DNA of 59,669 bases, from positions 1 through 59,669 of the forward strand of contig LQAA01000084.1 of the NCBI GenBank assembly GCA_001577715.1. Direction: 5' to 3'. The translations under genes and the position numbers were made by a program. The stretch comes from Candidatus Adiutrix intracellularis. Lineage in GTDB: Bacteria > Desulfobacterota > Desulfarculia > Adiutricales > Adiutricaceae. Under the pieces are notes generated by a model, which was not told the origin of the DNA, searched no databases, and was given only the letters and a program-made list of their open reading frames with translations. Positions 19,074 through 28,059 of this stretch are shown here, one piece after another; the stretch's first letter is position 1; each line of letters opens with the position of its first letter.

Positions 19074-19520
19074 TTAAACTGTACCTACGTTATGAACCTG
19101 CCAATAAAACCACCACAGGGCTAGCTCATAGGATTGAGGACCGAAACCGGCTATGGAACCGACCACGGCCCCAGTCAGGAAATTTTGACGACGAAAATTT
19201 TCCCTAGCCCCGGGATTAGTCAAATGAACCTCTACCACGGGCTTTTCCACGGCTAAAATAGCATCGCGAAGAGCCACCGAAGTATGAGTATAGCCGCCGG
19301 CGTTCAAAATAGCCCCATCTGAACTCCAACGTAAACTCTGAATGGCGTCAATGAGAGCGCCTTCGTAGTTAGACTGGGTAAAGGTTATCTCTAAAGTCAG
19401 TTCGTCGGCCAATTTGGTTAGCTTCTGGTTGATTTGTTCCAGGCTCCTGACCCCGTAAAGTCCGGGTTCGCGATGCCCCAGAAGGTTGAGATTAGGCCCA
19501 TTAACGACCATTATCTTCAT
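19074..19520 (-). CDS. aroQ: 3-dehydroquinate dehydratase, type II
   Basis: Third step of the shikimate pathway (3-dehydroquinate to 3-dehydroshikimate). The 148-residue protein matches type II enzymes: [17 protein letters not shown] with the active-site Tyr, [29 protein letters not shown] and [15 protein letters not shown], all catalytic or substrate-binding blocks. A GAGGTG site lies 6 bases before the ATG. It leads a unit with uvrA and the HD hydrolase. The rest of the pathway (aroA, E, B, C) lies 1.5 kb upstream on the same strand, separated by decayed DNA, so it may once have been one operon. Confidence 0.95.
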   Translation of the reverse strand: MKIMVVNGPNLNLLGHREPGLYGVRSLEQINQKLTKLADELTLEITFTQSNYEGALIDAIQSLRWSSDGAILNAGGYTHTSVALRDAILAVEKPVVEVHLTNPGARENFRRQNFLTGAVVGSIAGFGPQSYELALWWFYWQVHNVGTV

Positions 19521-20464
19521 TATTTCACCTCATTTCCAAGTCAGGAATTCACCAATTAAGTAATAGTTATATAACCAATCCTTAAAAAATGTTTTAAAAT
19601 AGGCATCACCTCAAGCGTTACGGGTTTTATTGACATAAAATACAGTCAAAGGCTTTAAAATCACTAGCTACAGATAAAGATCCGCCTCTCATATCCATTC
19701 AATAAAGTTGAAAATAACGATGATTATGAAGGTATTAATTCCATTTTTCAGGGTTCCTTTCAGGAAATTTCGAAACATTTGAAAACTTAGTTTAAGGTGT
19801 ATGATAACTGATTTTATTACAGAACATCGATTATTGCGATTTTTGATTTATTAGTTTTTTTCGTTAATTTTTTAATTTTAATCCTTTGGTGTTAATATCT
19901 GGATTCCTTCAGCTATTTTACAACTTCAATAATCTTGGTCACAAATCCCTAAATCCGATTTATAAGTAAAATTTCTGGCTATTTTTTAAGTTGTATCGTC
20001 AAGCGCATTATTATTACAGGAGATTCGCTCAAAATTTTTTGTATCTACAAACACACCATAAGTCTTAGTCACTGCTGTTGAAGCTTTCAAATTTAATTTA
20101 TAACTCTTATACTTTTTACCTTTAGTTATGTAGAATATTTTCGGCTCATAGAAACTTTAAAATTTATTTTTATTTTTTTGCTGTTAGATCAAAATATACC
20201 CGAGAAAAATAAATTATTCTTAATAACTTTCTAAATTAACCGCTAATTTTTTAGTTAATTTTATGAATTAAGGTTAAGCTAATAGTTTTAAGATGGCTCT
20301 TGGTTTTCTCTATTTCCTTTACTCTTTTTGGGGCTCCTTATAGAAATTAATTACTCTGATAATTTCTTTATCTCTTTTTTGTAGCTACAACGTAAAGAAA
20401 AGCCTATAAATAACACTATTTTCTAAAAGCGAGTGGCTGCTTTTATTTATAACTTAAAAATTAG
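19521..20464. other. AT-rich decayed stretch, no gene recognised
   Basis: Almost 950 bases of very AT-rich DNA without an open frame of useful length on either strand. Minus-strand fragments such as YITKGKKYKSYKLNLKAST hint at an old transposase or similar, but are too short to name. Confidence 0.4.
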
Positions 20465-21045
20465 TATAATGGTAATATTTTTTCTTAAACAATAGTGTTA
20501 AAGAAGACTTCATTCTTAAACATTTTCTCTTTATGCAATGAAATAGAAGTCTTAAAAAAATTTCTTCCCCTTTAATTCCAATATGTTGACGATAATAAGC
20601 TAAATCAAATGACGAACAAGTTACGACCTATTAAAGGGTTGTTTTTCCAAAAAAATACTGGAAGTAGAGATCGTGTATCCACTCTTAAATAACTTAATTA
20701 TCGATCAAATCTTAAAGTTATTTTATGATTAATAACCCACATATTAAATGAATATTTTTGGTTGGACGTCTCTAGTCGGAATAGCACTCCTGAAGCTTTT
20801 GCCCTAAGAGATTTAGTGGTATTTCCCCAGCTAGTTACGAGTAAATATCTTGAGAATTAATTTACTCTAATAAATCCCACTTGAATAAATTACTTTACCC
20901 TGATTGTGGTGATGGCACGCTCATACATTATCTTAGAGGAGAGAATATTTCGACCGGATTTTAAAGTAAATCCCGGACTATCTAGTTGAAACTATGCTAT
21001 AATTAAAAGAATTAATCAATTAAAAAACAAATAATTAATGTGTTT
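20465..21045. repeat. Dispersed repeat, copy 2 (direct to 1940-2388)
   Basis: Homologous to 1940-2388 in the same orientation, with many substitutions and one insertion of about 100 bases near 20580-20700. It ends at the 3' edge of aroC. Both copies are non-coding now. The family is unknown, though a decayed transposase is likely. Confidence 0.5.
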
Positions 21046-22104
21046 TTAAGGTCCGACTGTATAGTGCCGGTTGGGCTCTAGGTAAAAGTCGGCTAGAGTG
21101 ACTAGAGCCATGGCCTCGGCTACCGGGGCTAGGCGGGGGGCCAGAACGGGGTCATGGCGACCGGAGACAACGATGGTAGTGGCCTGGCCGTCAACGGTGA
21201 TGCTTATTTGCTCGCGGGAAATGGAGGGGGTAGGCCGGACGAAGAGTCGGGCCACGATAGGTAGGCCTGTCGACAGCCCCCCCATGAGGCCACCGTGGCG
21301 ATTGGTAATAGGGCCGTCAACCCCTAGAGGATCGTTAACTTCCGAACCCTTCTGGCTAGCCATAGCTAATCCATCGCCAAATTCTAGGGCTCGAACCGCA
21401 CCGATAGAAAAAAAAGCTTCGCCTAGTTTGGCAGTGAGTTTACCGAAAACCGGCTCGCCCCAGCCGGCCGGAACGCCGGTAAGACGCACCTCCACCACCG
21501 AGCCCACTGAATCGCCTTCACTTAAGGCCGTCTCCACTTCTCGGTAAGCTAGAGAGGCTAAGTTGCGGTCGGCAAAGCGTAAAGGATCAATTTCAGCGAA
21601 ATCCGGGTCCAATTTTTCAGCCTTAACCCGTCCGACGGCTACGGTGTAGGCTTCAGCTTTAACGCCCAGAGGAGACAGGAGAATTCTAGCCACCGCCCCG
21701 ACCGCTACTCGGGCCACTGTCTCCCGGCCACTGGCCCGGCCGCCACCAGGTTGAGGCCTAAGGCCATACTTGATGAAATAGGGCCAATCGCCGTGACCAG
21801 GCCGAAATTTATGAGAATCATAATCGCGGCTCCGGGCGTCATGGTTACGGATAAGGAGAGCTATAGGAGCGCCGTTGGTGCGGCCTTCCGCCGTTAGGCC
21901 GCTTAAAATTTCCACTTTATCAGGTTCTTGGCGGCTGGTAGCGTAAATAGAACGCCCGGGGCGACGGCGGTCCAAATCTTTCTGAATATCCTGGGCTGAA
22001 AGGTACAGACCAGCCGGAAGACCGTCAATGACTACTCCCAAAGCGGGGCCATGGGATTCGCCAAAAGTCATAAGGCGGAAATTATGTCCGAAAATGTTAG
22101 ACAT
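21046..22104 (-). CDS. aroC: Chorismate synthase
   Basis: Final step of the shikimate pathway: EPSP to chorismate, using reduced FMN. The 352-residue protein has GESHGPALGVVIDGLPAGL, RPGHGDWPYFIKYG, the flavin-binding GRASGRETVARVAVGAVA and the C-terminal RHDPVLAPRLAPVAEAMAL. I start it at 22104 (MSNIFGHNF), where it overlaps the aroB stop by 8 bases; an upstream in-frame ATG at 22149 would add 15 residues unlike the family. It is the last gene of the terC-aroA-aroE-aroB-aroC unit and is followed by decayed DNA. Confidence 0.96.
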   Translation of the reverse strand: MSNIFGHNFRLMTFGESHGPALGVVIDGLPAGLYLSAQDIQKDLDRRRPGRSIYATSRQEPDKVEILSGLTAEGRTNGAPIALLIRNHDARSRDYDSHKFRPGHGDWPYFIKYGLRPQPGGGRASGRETVARVAVGAVARILLSPLGVKAEAYTVAVGRVKAEKLDPDFAEIDPLRFADRNLASLAYREVETALSEGDSVGSVVEVRLTGVPAGWGEPVFGKLTAKLGEAFFSIGAVRALEFGDGLAMASQKGSEVNDPLGVDGPITNRHGGLMGGLSTGLPIVARLFVRPTPSISREQISITVDGQATTIVVSGRHDPVLAPRLAPVAEAMALVTLADFYLEPNRHYTVGP

Positions 22105-23173
22105 ATTGTCCCGTATTTTGGGTGCTCTTAGCCGCCTGAATGAGTTCACCAGCCGTAACTTCGATTAGGCGCGGGCGTTCCAGATCTTCCAAAGCTACGA
22201 AATGTAGCCGGCCGCCTCGAATTTTTTTGTCTGTCTTCAACAGGCGGCTAATTTCGGCCGCCGGGGGTGAAACCGGCCAGGGTCCACCCAGGCGTTCGGC
22301 CACAGCCCTTATTTCAGCCGCCGCCGCCGCTGGTAGCCCCGTCAAACGCTGTGAAATCTCAGCTACCACGCTGAGCCCCCGAGCTACCGCCGCACCATGG
22401 CTAATTTTAGAATAAAACTCCACAACATGGCCGTAGGTATGACCCAAATTCAGTATCTCCCGCAATCCCTTTTTCTCGCGAAAATCTTGGACCACCAGCG
22501 TCGCTTTAGCCATAAAAGAACACTGAGCTATTTCAGCCAAAAGTTCCGAGTCACCGGCTAAAAGTTCCTCGGTTCGTGTATTCACCAGTTCGGCTAAGCG
22601 GCGGTCAAATAAAAGACCAGTTTTGTAGGCCTCTACTAAGCCTTCGGCCAGACGAATCCGGGGAAGGGAACGAAAAGCAGCTAGATCCACTAAAACTAAT
22701 TCTGGTAGATAAAAGTGGCCGACTTGATTCTTGGCCCCGCCAAAATTGATGGCCGTCTTGCCGCCTACGGCTGCATCTACGGCAGCCAGAAGAGTGGTAG
22801 CTACTAGCGCTAACTTTAGGCCCCGACGATATAATCCGCCGCAAAAAGCCCCCAGATCAGTCAAACTACCCCCCCCCCTGACAATAAGCCAGTCATCCCG
22901 AGCATAGTTTTCTTCAGCTAGAATAGTCAGTAGACGCCGGGCCTCGTTCCAAGTTTTGACCGCCTCACCCCGGGCCTTAGGATAAATGACCCTGAAGGTC
23001 GGAAAAAGTTCCTGCCAGACCGCTGCTTCTTTTTTGAAGGCTAGATCCATCAAAATAAGCCCTCGGCAACTACGAGTCACTTCCTTCAAATGGGCCGTCA
23101 GGTTTTCGGGCACCACGCTAATGGTGCAACACCCCCCTCCAGCCTTCAAAATAACCGGGTTTGTTCCGATCAT
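22097..23173 (-). CDS. aroB: 3-dehydroquinate synthase
   Basis: Converts DAHP to 3-dehydroquinate, NAD+ and metal dependent. The 358 residues show VRGGGSLTDLGAFCGGLYRRG (a divergent form of the NAD-binding GGGVVGDL motif), PTTLLAQVD-like ATTLLAAVDAAVGGKTAINF, KNQVGHFYLP, GLVEAYKTGLL and the metal-binding NLGHTYGHVVEF. The N-terminal domain is shorter and less conserved than usual. A tract of ten G on the coding strand (22869-22878) encodes the RGGG stretch and could be prone to slippage. It overlaps aroE by 4 and aroC by 8 bases. Confidence 0.93.
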   Translation of the reverse strand: MIGTNPVILKAGGGCCTISVVPENLTAHLKEVTRSCRGLILMDLAFKKEAAVWQELFPTFRVIYPKARGEAVKTWNEARRLLTILAEENYARDDWLIVRGGGSLTDLGAFCGGLYRRGLKLALVATTLLAAVDAAVGGKTAINFGGAKNQVGHFYLPELVLVDLAAFRSLPRIRLAEGLVEAYKTGLLFDRRLAELVNTRTEELLAGDSELLAEIAQCSFMAKATLVVQDFREKKGLREILNLGHTYGHVVEFYSKISHGAAVARGLSVVAEISQRLTGLPAAAAAEIRAVAERLGGPWPVSPPAAEISRLLKTDKKIRGGRLHFVALEDLERPRLIEVTAGELIQAAKSTQNTGQYV

Positions 23174-23988
23174 AGCCGCGCCGTCAAAAAAATTTGTGAA
23201 TCGATTTTAAGCCCGGTCCATAATTCAAAAGATTTGGCCGCCTGATGAGCTAACATAACTAGGCCATCATGAAATTCAAGATTGCGCCTAGCGGCCAGAT
23301 CAGCCCAGGCGTTTTGCTTCCGGCCATAATTTAAATCTAAAATTAGAGCTTCTGGTCGCGTTTTGATTAACTGGAGTAAATTAAAATTCTCACCTAACTC
23401 TGCCTCTGAACTAGCGGATGAGGTATTAATCACCAGGCCATAAGCCGGGACCTCCCCTCTCCCTTCCCCCGCTGAAGTGGAACCAACCAAGTGCACCGAG
23501 GCCCCAAACTCGACAGCTAGACATTGTACAGCCGTCAGGTTACGACCCGTTAAATTAGTAGGATAGCCCAGGCTTTGTAAGGCATATAAAACCGCCCGTG
23601 CGGCCCCACCCGTGCCCAACACTAGAGCTGGACCAGGGGGAAAGAAATTACCATAGGCTGATAAAAAACCGGCCGCATCGGTATTATAGCCCCACCATGA
23701 ACCATCAGGACCAGGTTTGAGAGTATTAACTGCGCCGATGGCTCGGGCCTCAGCGCTGACCCCAGCCAAATATTTTATGAGGCTGACTTTGTGAGGCACG
23801 GTGACGTTGAGGCCGTTAAAATTCAACTTCGTCAAATTATTTAAAAAACAGCCTAGATGGTCAGGGTTATTCACTTCCAGAGGCAGATAGCAGCCGGCTA
23901 AGCCCGCCACCTTCAGGGCCGCTTCGTGCATACAGGGAGAGAGGGATTCCCAGGCCCGTCCGTCGCTAATTAGGCCTAGCCGGATCAT
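23170..23988 (-). CDS. aroE: Shikimate dehydrogenase
   Basis: NADPH-dependent reduction of 3-dehydroshikimate. The 272-residue protein has the substrate site SLSPCMHEAAL (family SLSP.MHN), the catalytic Lys in NGLNVTVPHK, the AIGAVNTL strand, the catalytic Asp in GYNTDAAGF and the dinucleotide-binding LVLGTGGAARAVLYAL. Length is normal. It overlaps both aroA and aroB by 4 bases (ATGA type), so the three are probably translated in a coupled fashion. Confidence 0.93.
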   Translation of the reverse strand: MIRLGLISDGRAWESLSPCMHEAALKVAGLAGCYLPLEVNNPDHLGCFLNNLTKLNFNGLNVTVPHKVSLIKYLAGVSAEARAIGAVNTLKPGPDGSWWGYNTDAAGFLSAYGNFFPPGPALVLGTGGAARAVLYALQSLGYPTNLTGRNLTAVQCLAVEFGASVHLVGSTSAGEGRGEVPAYGLVINTSSASSEAELGENFNLLQLIKTRPEALILDLNYGRKQNAWADLAARRNLEFHDGLVMLAHQAAKSFELWTGLKIDSQIFLTARL

Positions 23989-25250
23989 ACATTAAGCCGA
24001 ATCAATTCTTCTTTAAAAGAAGGATAAGAAATGGAGATAGACTCTTCTCCCCTAACGGGAGTGTTGCTGCCGGTAATAAAACGGGCCATAAGCAGGGTCA
24101 TGGCTAAGCGATGGTCGTGACCGCTGTCCAGGATCTCTGGTGAAATCAGCTTGGTGGGGCCGGTAACAAACAAATCGTCGCTCTCTATTTTAACCTGCAC
24201 CCCCAGAGCGCCCAATTGATAGCAGATACCTGTCAATCGGTCGATTTCCTTAAAGCGTAGTTCTCGCATGTTCCTGAAGATGGTGGTGCCTTTAGCTAAG
24301 GCCGCGGCCAGGGCCAGGATGGGAACTTCATCAATGAGTGATGGAACTTCTTCAGAAGTAACTTCCGTAGCTATGAGCTGGCCGTTATAGGCCACCGTGA
24401 CCTTACCGCATGGCTCGGGCTTTTCCTGCTCCAAACTGATGGAGACGGAGGCGCCCATGCGGTCGAGAACCCGGAGAAAGCCGATACGAGCGCCGGACAG
24501 AAGCATATTTTTAGCCGTAACTATACTGTCGGTGATAAGAGCTGCACCGGTCAGAAAAAAAGCAGCTGACGAGGGATCGCCTGGGACGTAGATTTCCGCT
24601 GGTAAAGTTAATTGGCCCGGATAGACTTTCAGAGTAGAACCGTGGATTAGGACCTGACCGCCGCAAATATTAACTATTTTTTCGGTGTGGTCGCGGGTGG
24701 GCACTGGTTCGATGATATAGGAGGGGCTAGTCGCGTTCAAAGTAGCTAAAGTAACCGCTCCTTTCAACTGGGCGCTACCTTCCTGATTGATAAATTCGAT
24801 ACCATGAAGGGAATTACCGCCAATTATGGTTACGGGGAGATTACCACTAGTAGTTTCGATGCAGGCACCCATCTGGCGTAAAGGTTCGACTAAACGTTCC
24901 ATTGGTCTTCGCCGCAGCAACTCATCCCCGTCGAAAATATAAAAACCAGGGAGAGCGGCAACCGCGCCGGCCAGAAGACGAGCGGTGGTCCCAGAGTTAC
25001 CGCAGTCGAGATCCACAGGTTTCAAAATATCTATCCTCAGTTTTCCGTCCAACCCCTTTAGAGTCATCTGGTTGCCACCGCCTCGGGCTTCGCCACCCAG
25101 ACTCTGGAAAATCCGCAAACTGGTTTTGACGTCATCACCCTCGGCCAGGCCGTTTACAATCATTTCACCTTCAGCTAGAAGAGATATTAGTACCAGGCGG
25201 TGACTGATCGATTTATCGCCGGGTGGGATGAATTCTCCGTGCAAAGGCAT
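23985..25250 (-). CDS. aroA: EPSP synthase (3-phosphoshikimate 1-carboxyvinyltransferase)
   Basis: Joins shikimate-3-phosphate and PEP. The 421-residue protein has GDKSISHRLVLISLLAEG, the signature LDCGNSGTTARLLAG, the RRPMERLVEPLRQMGA segment, PGDPSSAAFFLTGA and DEVPILALAAALAKG followed by RELRFKEIDR. All active-site Lys, Arg, Asp and Glu positions I can identify are present. It begins 14 bases after the terC stop and overlaps aroE by 4 bases. DAHP synthase and shikimate kinase, needed for a full pathway, are not in the window. Confidence 0.96.
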   Translation of the reverse strand: MPLHGEFIPPGDKSISHRLVLISLLAEGEMIVNGLAEGDDVKTSLRIFQSLGGEARGGGNQMTLKGLDGKLRIDILKPVDLDCGNSGTTARLLAGAVAALPGFYIFDGDELLRRRPMERLVEPLRQMGACIETTSGNLPVTIIGGNSLHGIEFINQEGSAQLKGAVTLATLNATSPSYIIEPVPTRDHTEKIVNICGGQVLIHGSTLKVYPGQLTLPAEIYVPGDPSSAAFFLTGAALITDSIVTAKNMLLSGARIGFLRVLDRMGASVSISLEQEKPEPCGKVTVAYNGQLIATEVTSEEVPSLIDEVPILALAAALAKGTTIFRNMRELRFKEIDRLTGICYQLGALGVQVKIESDDLFVTGPTKLISPEILDSGHDHRLAMTLLMARFITGSNTPVRGEESISISYPSFKEELIRLNV

Positions 25251-25264
25251 TTTACTTTCCTTAT

Positions 25265-26203
25265 CTATTTTTTTTCCGGGCTAAACAAAGAGGTCAGGAT
25301 ACCGGCGGTCAATATCCCTGCCACTACGGTTAACGAAGCTAAGGGTGAAATGTGGAAATCGCCAACGACCTGGCTCAACATCTTTAAGCCAATAAAAACT
25401 AGAACGATAATGACCGCCTTTTCCAACTGCCGCAAGTAACGGGAGGCCGCGGCCAGAAGAAAATACATGGATCTAAGACCTAATATAGCAAAAATATTAG
25501 AAGTATAAATTAAAAAAGTTTCCTGAGTAATAGCAATTATAGCCGGAATGCTATCGAAAGCGAACATGATATCGGTCACCTCCATCGTGACCAAACACAA
25601 AAACAGTGGGGTTATTCGGCGATGGCCGTCGACGAGGGTAAAAAAATGGCAACCATCTAAAGTGCTGGCCACCGGAATAAACTTATGGGTTAGTTTAACG
25701 GCCCAGTGATGTGTAAAATCGACTATCTCTTCATCTGGATTTAGGCTTTTCCGCCACATTTTTAAAGCTGACCAAAGAACGAAGAAGCCGAAGACAATCA
25801 AAGCCCAATCGCCGAGAACGGCTATAAGCGAGGCTCCAATCGTCACGAAAATCAGGCGCAGAATCACGGCTCCGATAATACCATAACACAGAACCCGATG
25901 TTGATATTTATCTCGAACGGAAAAAGAAGAAAAAATAGCTAGGAAAACGAAAAGATTATCTACCGATAGACTTTTTTCTAGCAAATAGCCGGTCAAATAA
26001 AGAGAACTGTGTTCCCAGCTGTGGGTCAGGCCTATAAAAATGGCGAAACCTAAGCTAACAATAATCCAGACCGCGGACCAACCGGCCGCGTTTTTCAGAG
26101 AAATAGCCTGCTCGCTCCGGTGAGCAAAAAGATCGACCAGAAAAGCAATCGCCACAACACTGCCGAAGACGGAAATCTCAATCCAGGAATATTCGCCCAG
26201 CAT
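25265..26203 (-). CDS. TerC/Alx family membrane protein
   Basis: Integral inner-membrane protein of the TerC family; characterised members (Alx, MeeF, TerC) are linked to manganese efflux, metalation of exported enzymes or tellurite resistance. The 312 residues contain about nine membrane helices and both acidic signature helices, LEKSLSVDNLFVF and EVTDIMFAFDSIPAI, where the Asp/Glu residues likely bind metal. The protein is Alx-like in length. It is the first gene before the aro cluster on the same strand, with a 14-base gap to aroA. I looked for a yybP-ykoY manganese riboswitch upstream and saw none that I could support. Confidence 0.88.
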   Translation of the reverse strand: MLGEYSWIEISVFGSVVAIAFLVDLFAHRSEQAISLKNAAGWSAVWIIVSLGFAIFIGLTHSWEHSSLYLTGYLLEKSLSVDNLFVFLAIFSSFSVRDKYQHRVLCYGIIGAVILRLIFVTIGASLIAVLGDWALIVFGFFVLWSALKMWRKSLNPDEEIVDFTHHWAVKLTHKFIPVASTLDGCHFFTLVDGHRRITPLFLCLVTMEVTDIMFAFDSIPAIIAITQETFLIYTSNIFAILGLRSMYFLLAAASRYLRQLEKAVIIVLVFIGLKMLSQVVGDFHISPLASLTVVAGILTAGILTSLFSPEKK

Positions 26204-26319
26204 GTTCTCTTTGCCTCAGTTTTCCACTAATTCTCACTTTAATTTCAGAGAGTACCACAATACCGAAATAAAAACAAATCTTCATCCGCTTTCAGCCGCC
26301 ACGGCTTTAAACACCCCGC

Positions 26320-26348
26320 TTGTCCCGGCTAATCCACCGTGCTATAAA
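26320..26348 (+). promoter_or_regulatory. Predicted sigma-70 promoter of gmhB
   Basis: TTGTCC at 26320-26325, a 17-base spacer and TATAAA at 26343-26348, ending 38 bases before the gmhB start. The -35 box is weak and the -10 box is near consensus. Confidence 0.45.
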
Positions 26349-26386
26349 TATTACTGTTTTTATAAAGCTGGAAGGAGGTTTTTAGG

Positions 26387-26947
26387 ATGGATGGAAGTAG
26401 TGACCGATCGGCAGCTGTATTCCTGGATCGCGACGGTACTATGAGTCTAGATCTAGGCTATCTTTATCTATGGGATGACTGGCAGTGGCTACCGGGGGCA
26501 CCTGAGGCCCTAACCCGGCTTAAAGAAGCCGGCTATAAACTGGTGGTGGTTACCAATCAATCGGGCGTGGCCCGGGGTTATTTTGACGAAGCGGCGGTAA
26601 AGAGGCTCCACCAAAAAGTCAATATGGATCTTAGGACTCGTTTTAAAACTACTATTGACGCCTTTTATTTCTGCCCCCACCACCCGAACTTCAACGAACC
26701 CTGCGCCTGTCGTAAACCTGCGCCGGGGATGCTCCAACGAGCAGCAGCGGAACTGGGCCTGGATTTAGCCCGCTCTTTTATGATCGGCGATAAACCCAAC
26801 GATCTTCTAGCCGGCCGAGCGGCCGGTTGTATTTCCATTCTACTTCGTAACGACGACGGGCGCCGAACAGAACCGATGGCAGTTAACTTTCTGATAGCGG
26901 ACGATCTGGCGGCGGCGGCAGCTCTAATTCTAAAGATATCGGAGTAA
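26387..26947 (+). CDS. gmhB: D-glycero-D-manno-heptose-1,7-bisphosphate 7-phosphatase
   Basis: HAD-superfamily phosphatase in the ADP-heptose pathway for the LPS inner core. The 186 residues carry FLDRDGTMSLDLGYL (nucleophile and acid/base Asp), VVVTNQSGVARGYF, the zinc-binding CPHHPNFNEPCACRKP and MIGDKPNDLLAG. Histidinol-phosphatase-type relatives share the zinc loop, but the GmhB assignment fits the LPS gene content. An AGGAGG site lies 8 bases before the ATG at 26387. It is divergent from terC and is followed by 3.4 kb of decayed DNA, so it is probably transcribed alone. Confidence 0.88.
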   Translation: MDGSSDRSAAVFLDRDGTMSLDLGYLYLWDDWQWLPGAPEALTRLKEAGYKLVVVTNQSGVARGYFDEAAVKRLHQKVNMDLRTRFKTTIDAFYFCPHHPNFNEPCACRKPAPGMLQRAAAELGLDLARSFMIGDKPNDLLAGRAAGCISILLRNDDGRRTEPMAVNFLIADDLAAAAALILKISE

Positions 26948-27129
26948 AAACAATTTTTAAACTAAATTTTCATAAGTAAAAATACTATAAAGTATCTATA
27001 AACATGAATGTATAATAGCTAATTAATACTATTATATTAAGTAGAAAACAATATCTACATAAATATAATTTTACTATAATAAGATTACTGTATTATAATA
27101 ACCCTAATATTTTATCTCATTTTTACTTA

Positions 27130-27770
27130 TGAAACTGCAGTTTAAACAGCTTGTGGGCAACAAGAGCAAACTTATTTTTTTGACTGATTTTCTTCAAATG
27201 GTATACTGGTCTTGCCCAAAGAAGAATACACCGATCTGAAATATAATCGCCCCCCATTTAAAAATGTTCAATCCAGAGGACAAGCTGATTATTTTTAATA
27301 TTAAATTAGCATAATTTTCAATTATGTCATCAGGGTAAAAATTAAGCTAGTTTATCTGAGCGAACTGTTAGTGTGTCTGGTTTTCTGTAATACCAAAATG
27401 ATTGTCGAGTAGATTAGCGTTAGCCAGAGTTATACAAAACTTAAGCAAACTAATAGCATAGCCATTACCGATCATCAACTGATTAAAGACTAAGTATATC
27501 ATTAATGTTACTGATCCCATGAGAAAAAATGCTGACTGCCTAAATGACCTGATGAAAGTGAACGTACTGAAACTTACAAAATAATCTTTGAGCTCAGACA
27601 GTCTACCGCCCTTCAATTAACTGATCTGTTGACCGTCAAAATCGAGGAGGAATTTGAAATGTCCGCTGAAACTAACCCGTTTGTCGCCAAAATCTATGGC
27701 ATATTAAAGGAATCGAGCGTCGATGATGCCACTCGCTTACTTACCGAATCCCTATAAAAAACTTATTTCG
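27130..27770 (+). pseudogene. PD-(D/E)XK nuclease / Rpn-type transposase-like gene, decayed
   Basis: Frame-hopping on the plus strand gives FKQLVGNKSKLIFLTDFLQMV, LPKEEYTDLKYNRPPFKNVQ, a damaged DK-DI-I-F strand block, and a C-terminal FVAKIYGILKESSVDDATR followed by LLTES. The order matches the Rpn/PD-(D/E)XK family (N-terminal FK..FG..nk..L..FLn; C-terminal aYgiLkelS.De..R..aE). Several stops and frameshifts are present. The identification rests on these two ends and is moderate. Further decayed sequence of unclear origin continues to about 28050. Confidence 0.45.
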
Positions 27771-28059
27771 ATGACTTATTCTGTTATGAATAAACTCTGG
27801 AACAGGAATGGTTAAGAACCTTAAAATTTTCCGGTGGTAGTAAAGTAGTCTTAGTAAATGGTCTACCCTATTCAATAAATAAATATAATAATAGCTATCA
27901 TTGCCACTAGAAAGTAAAAAATATGCTAAGCCAGAAGGTAAAACTTGACGGCGCGGGGACGCTCTTTACCCCTGGAATAGGATATGATAATATAGCTTAA
28001 AATATTTTACTAAAAGGGGGAGCAATCGTTCATAGGACGTTTTTTTGCTAGTAAAAGTT

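Noticed and set aside
26204-26386. yybP-ykoY manganese riboswitch upstream of terC
   Set aside because: No matching conserved stems could be drawn on the minus strand; the region is short and shared with the gmhB promoter.
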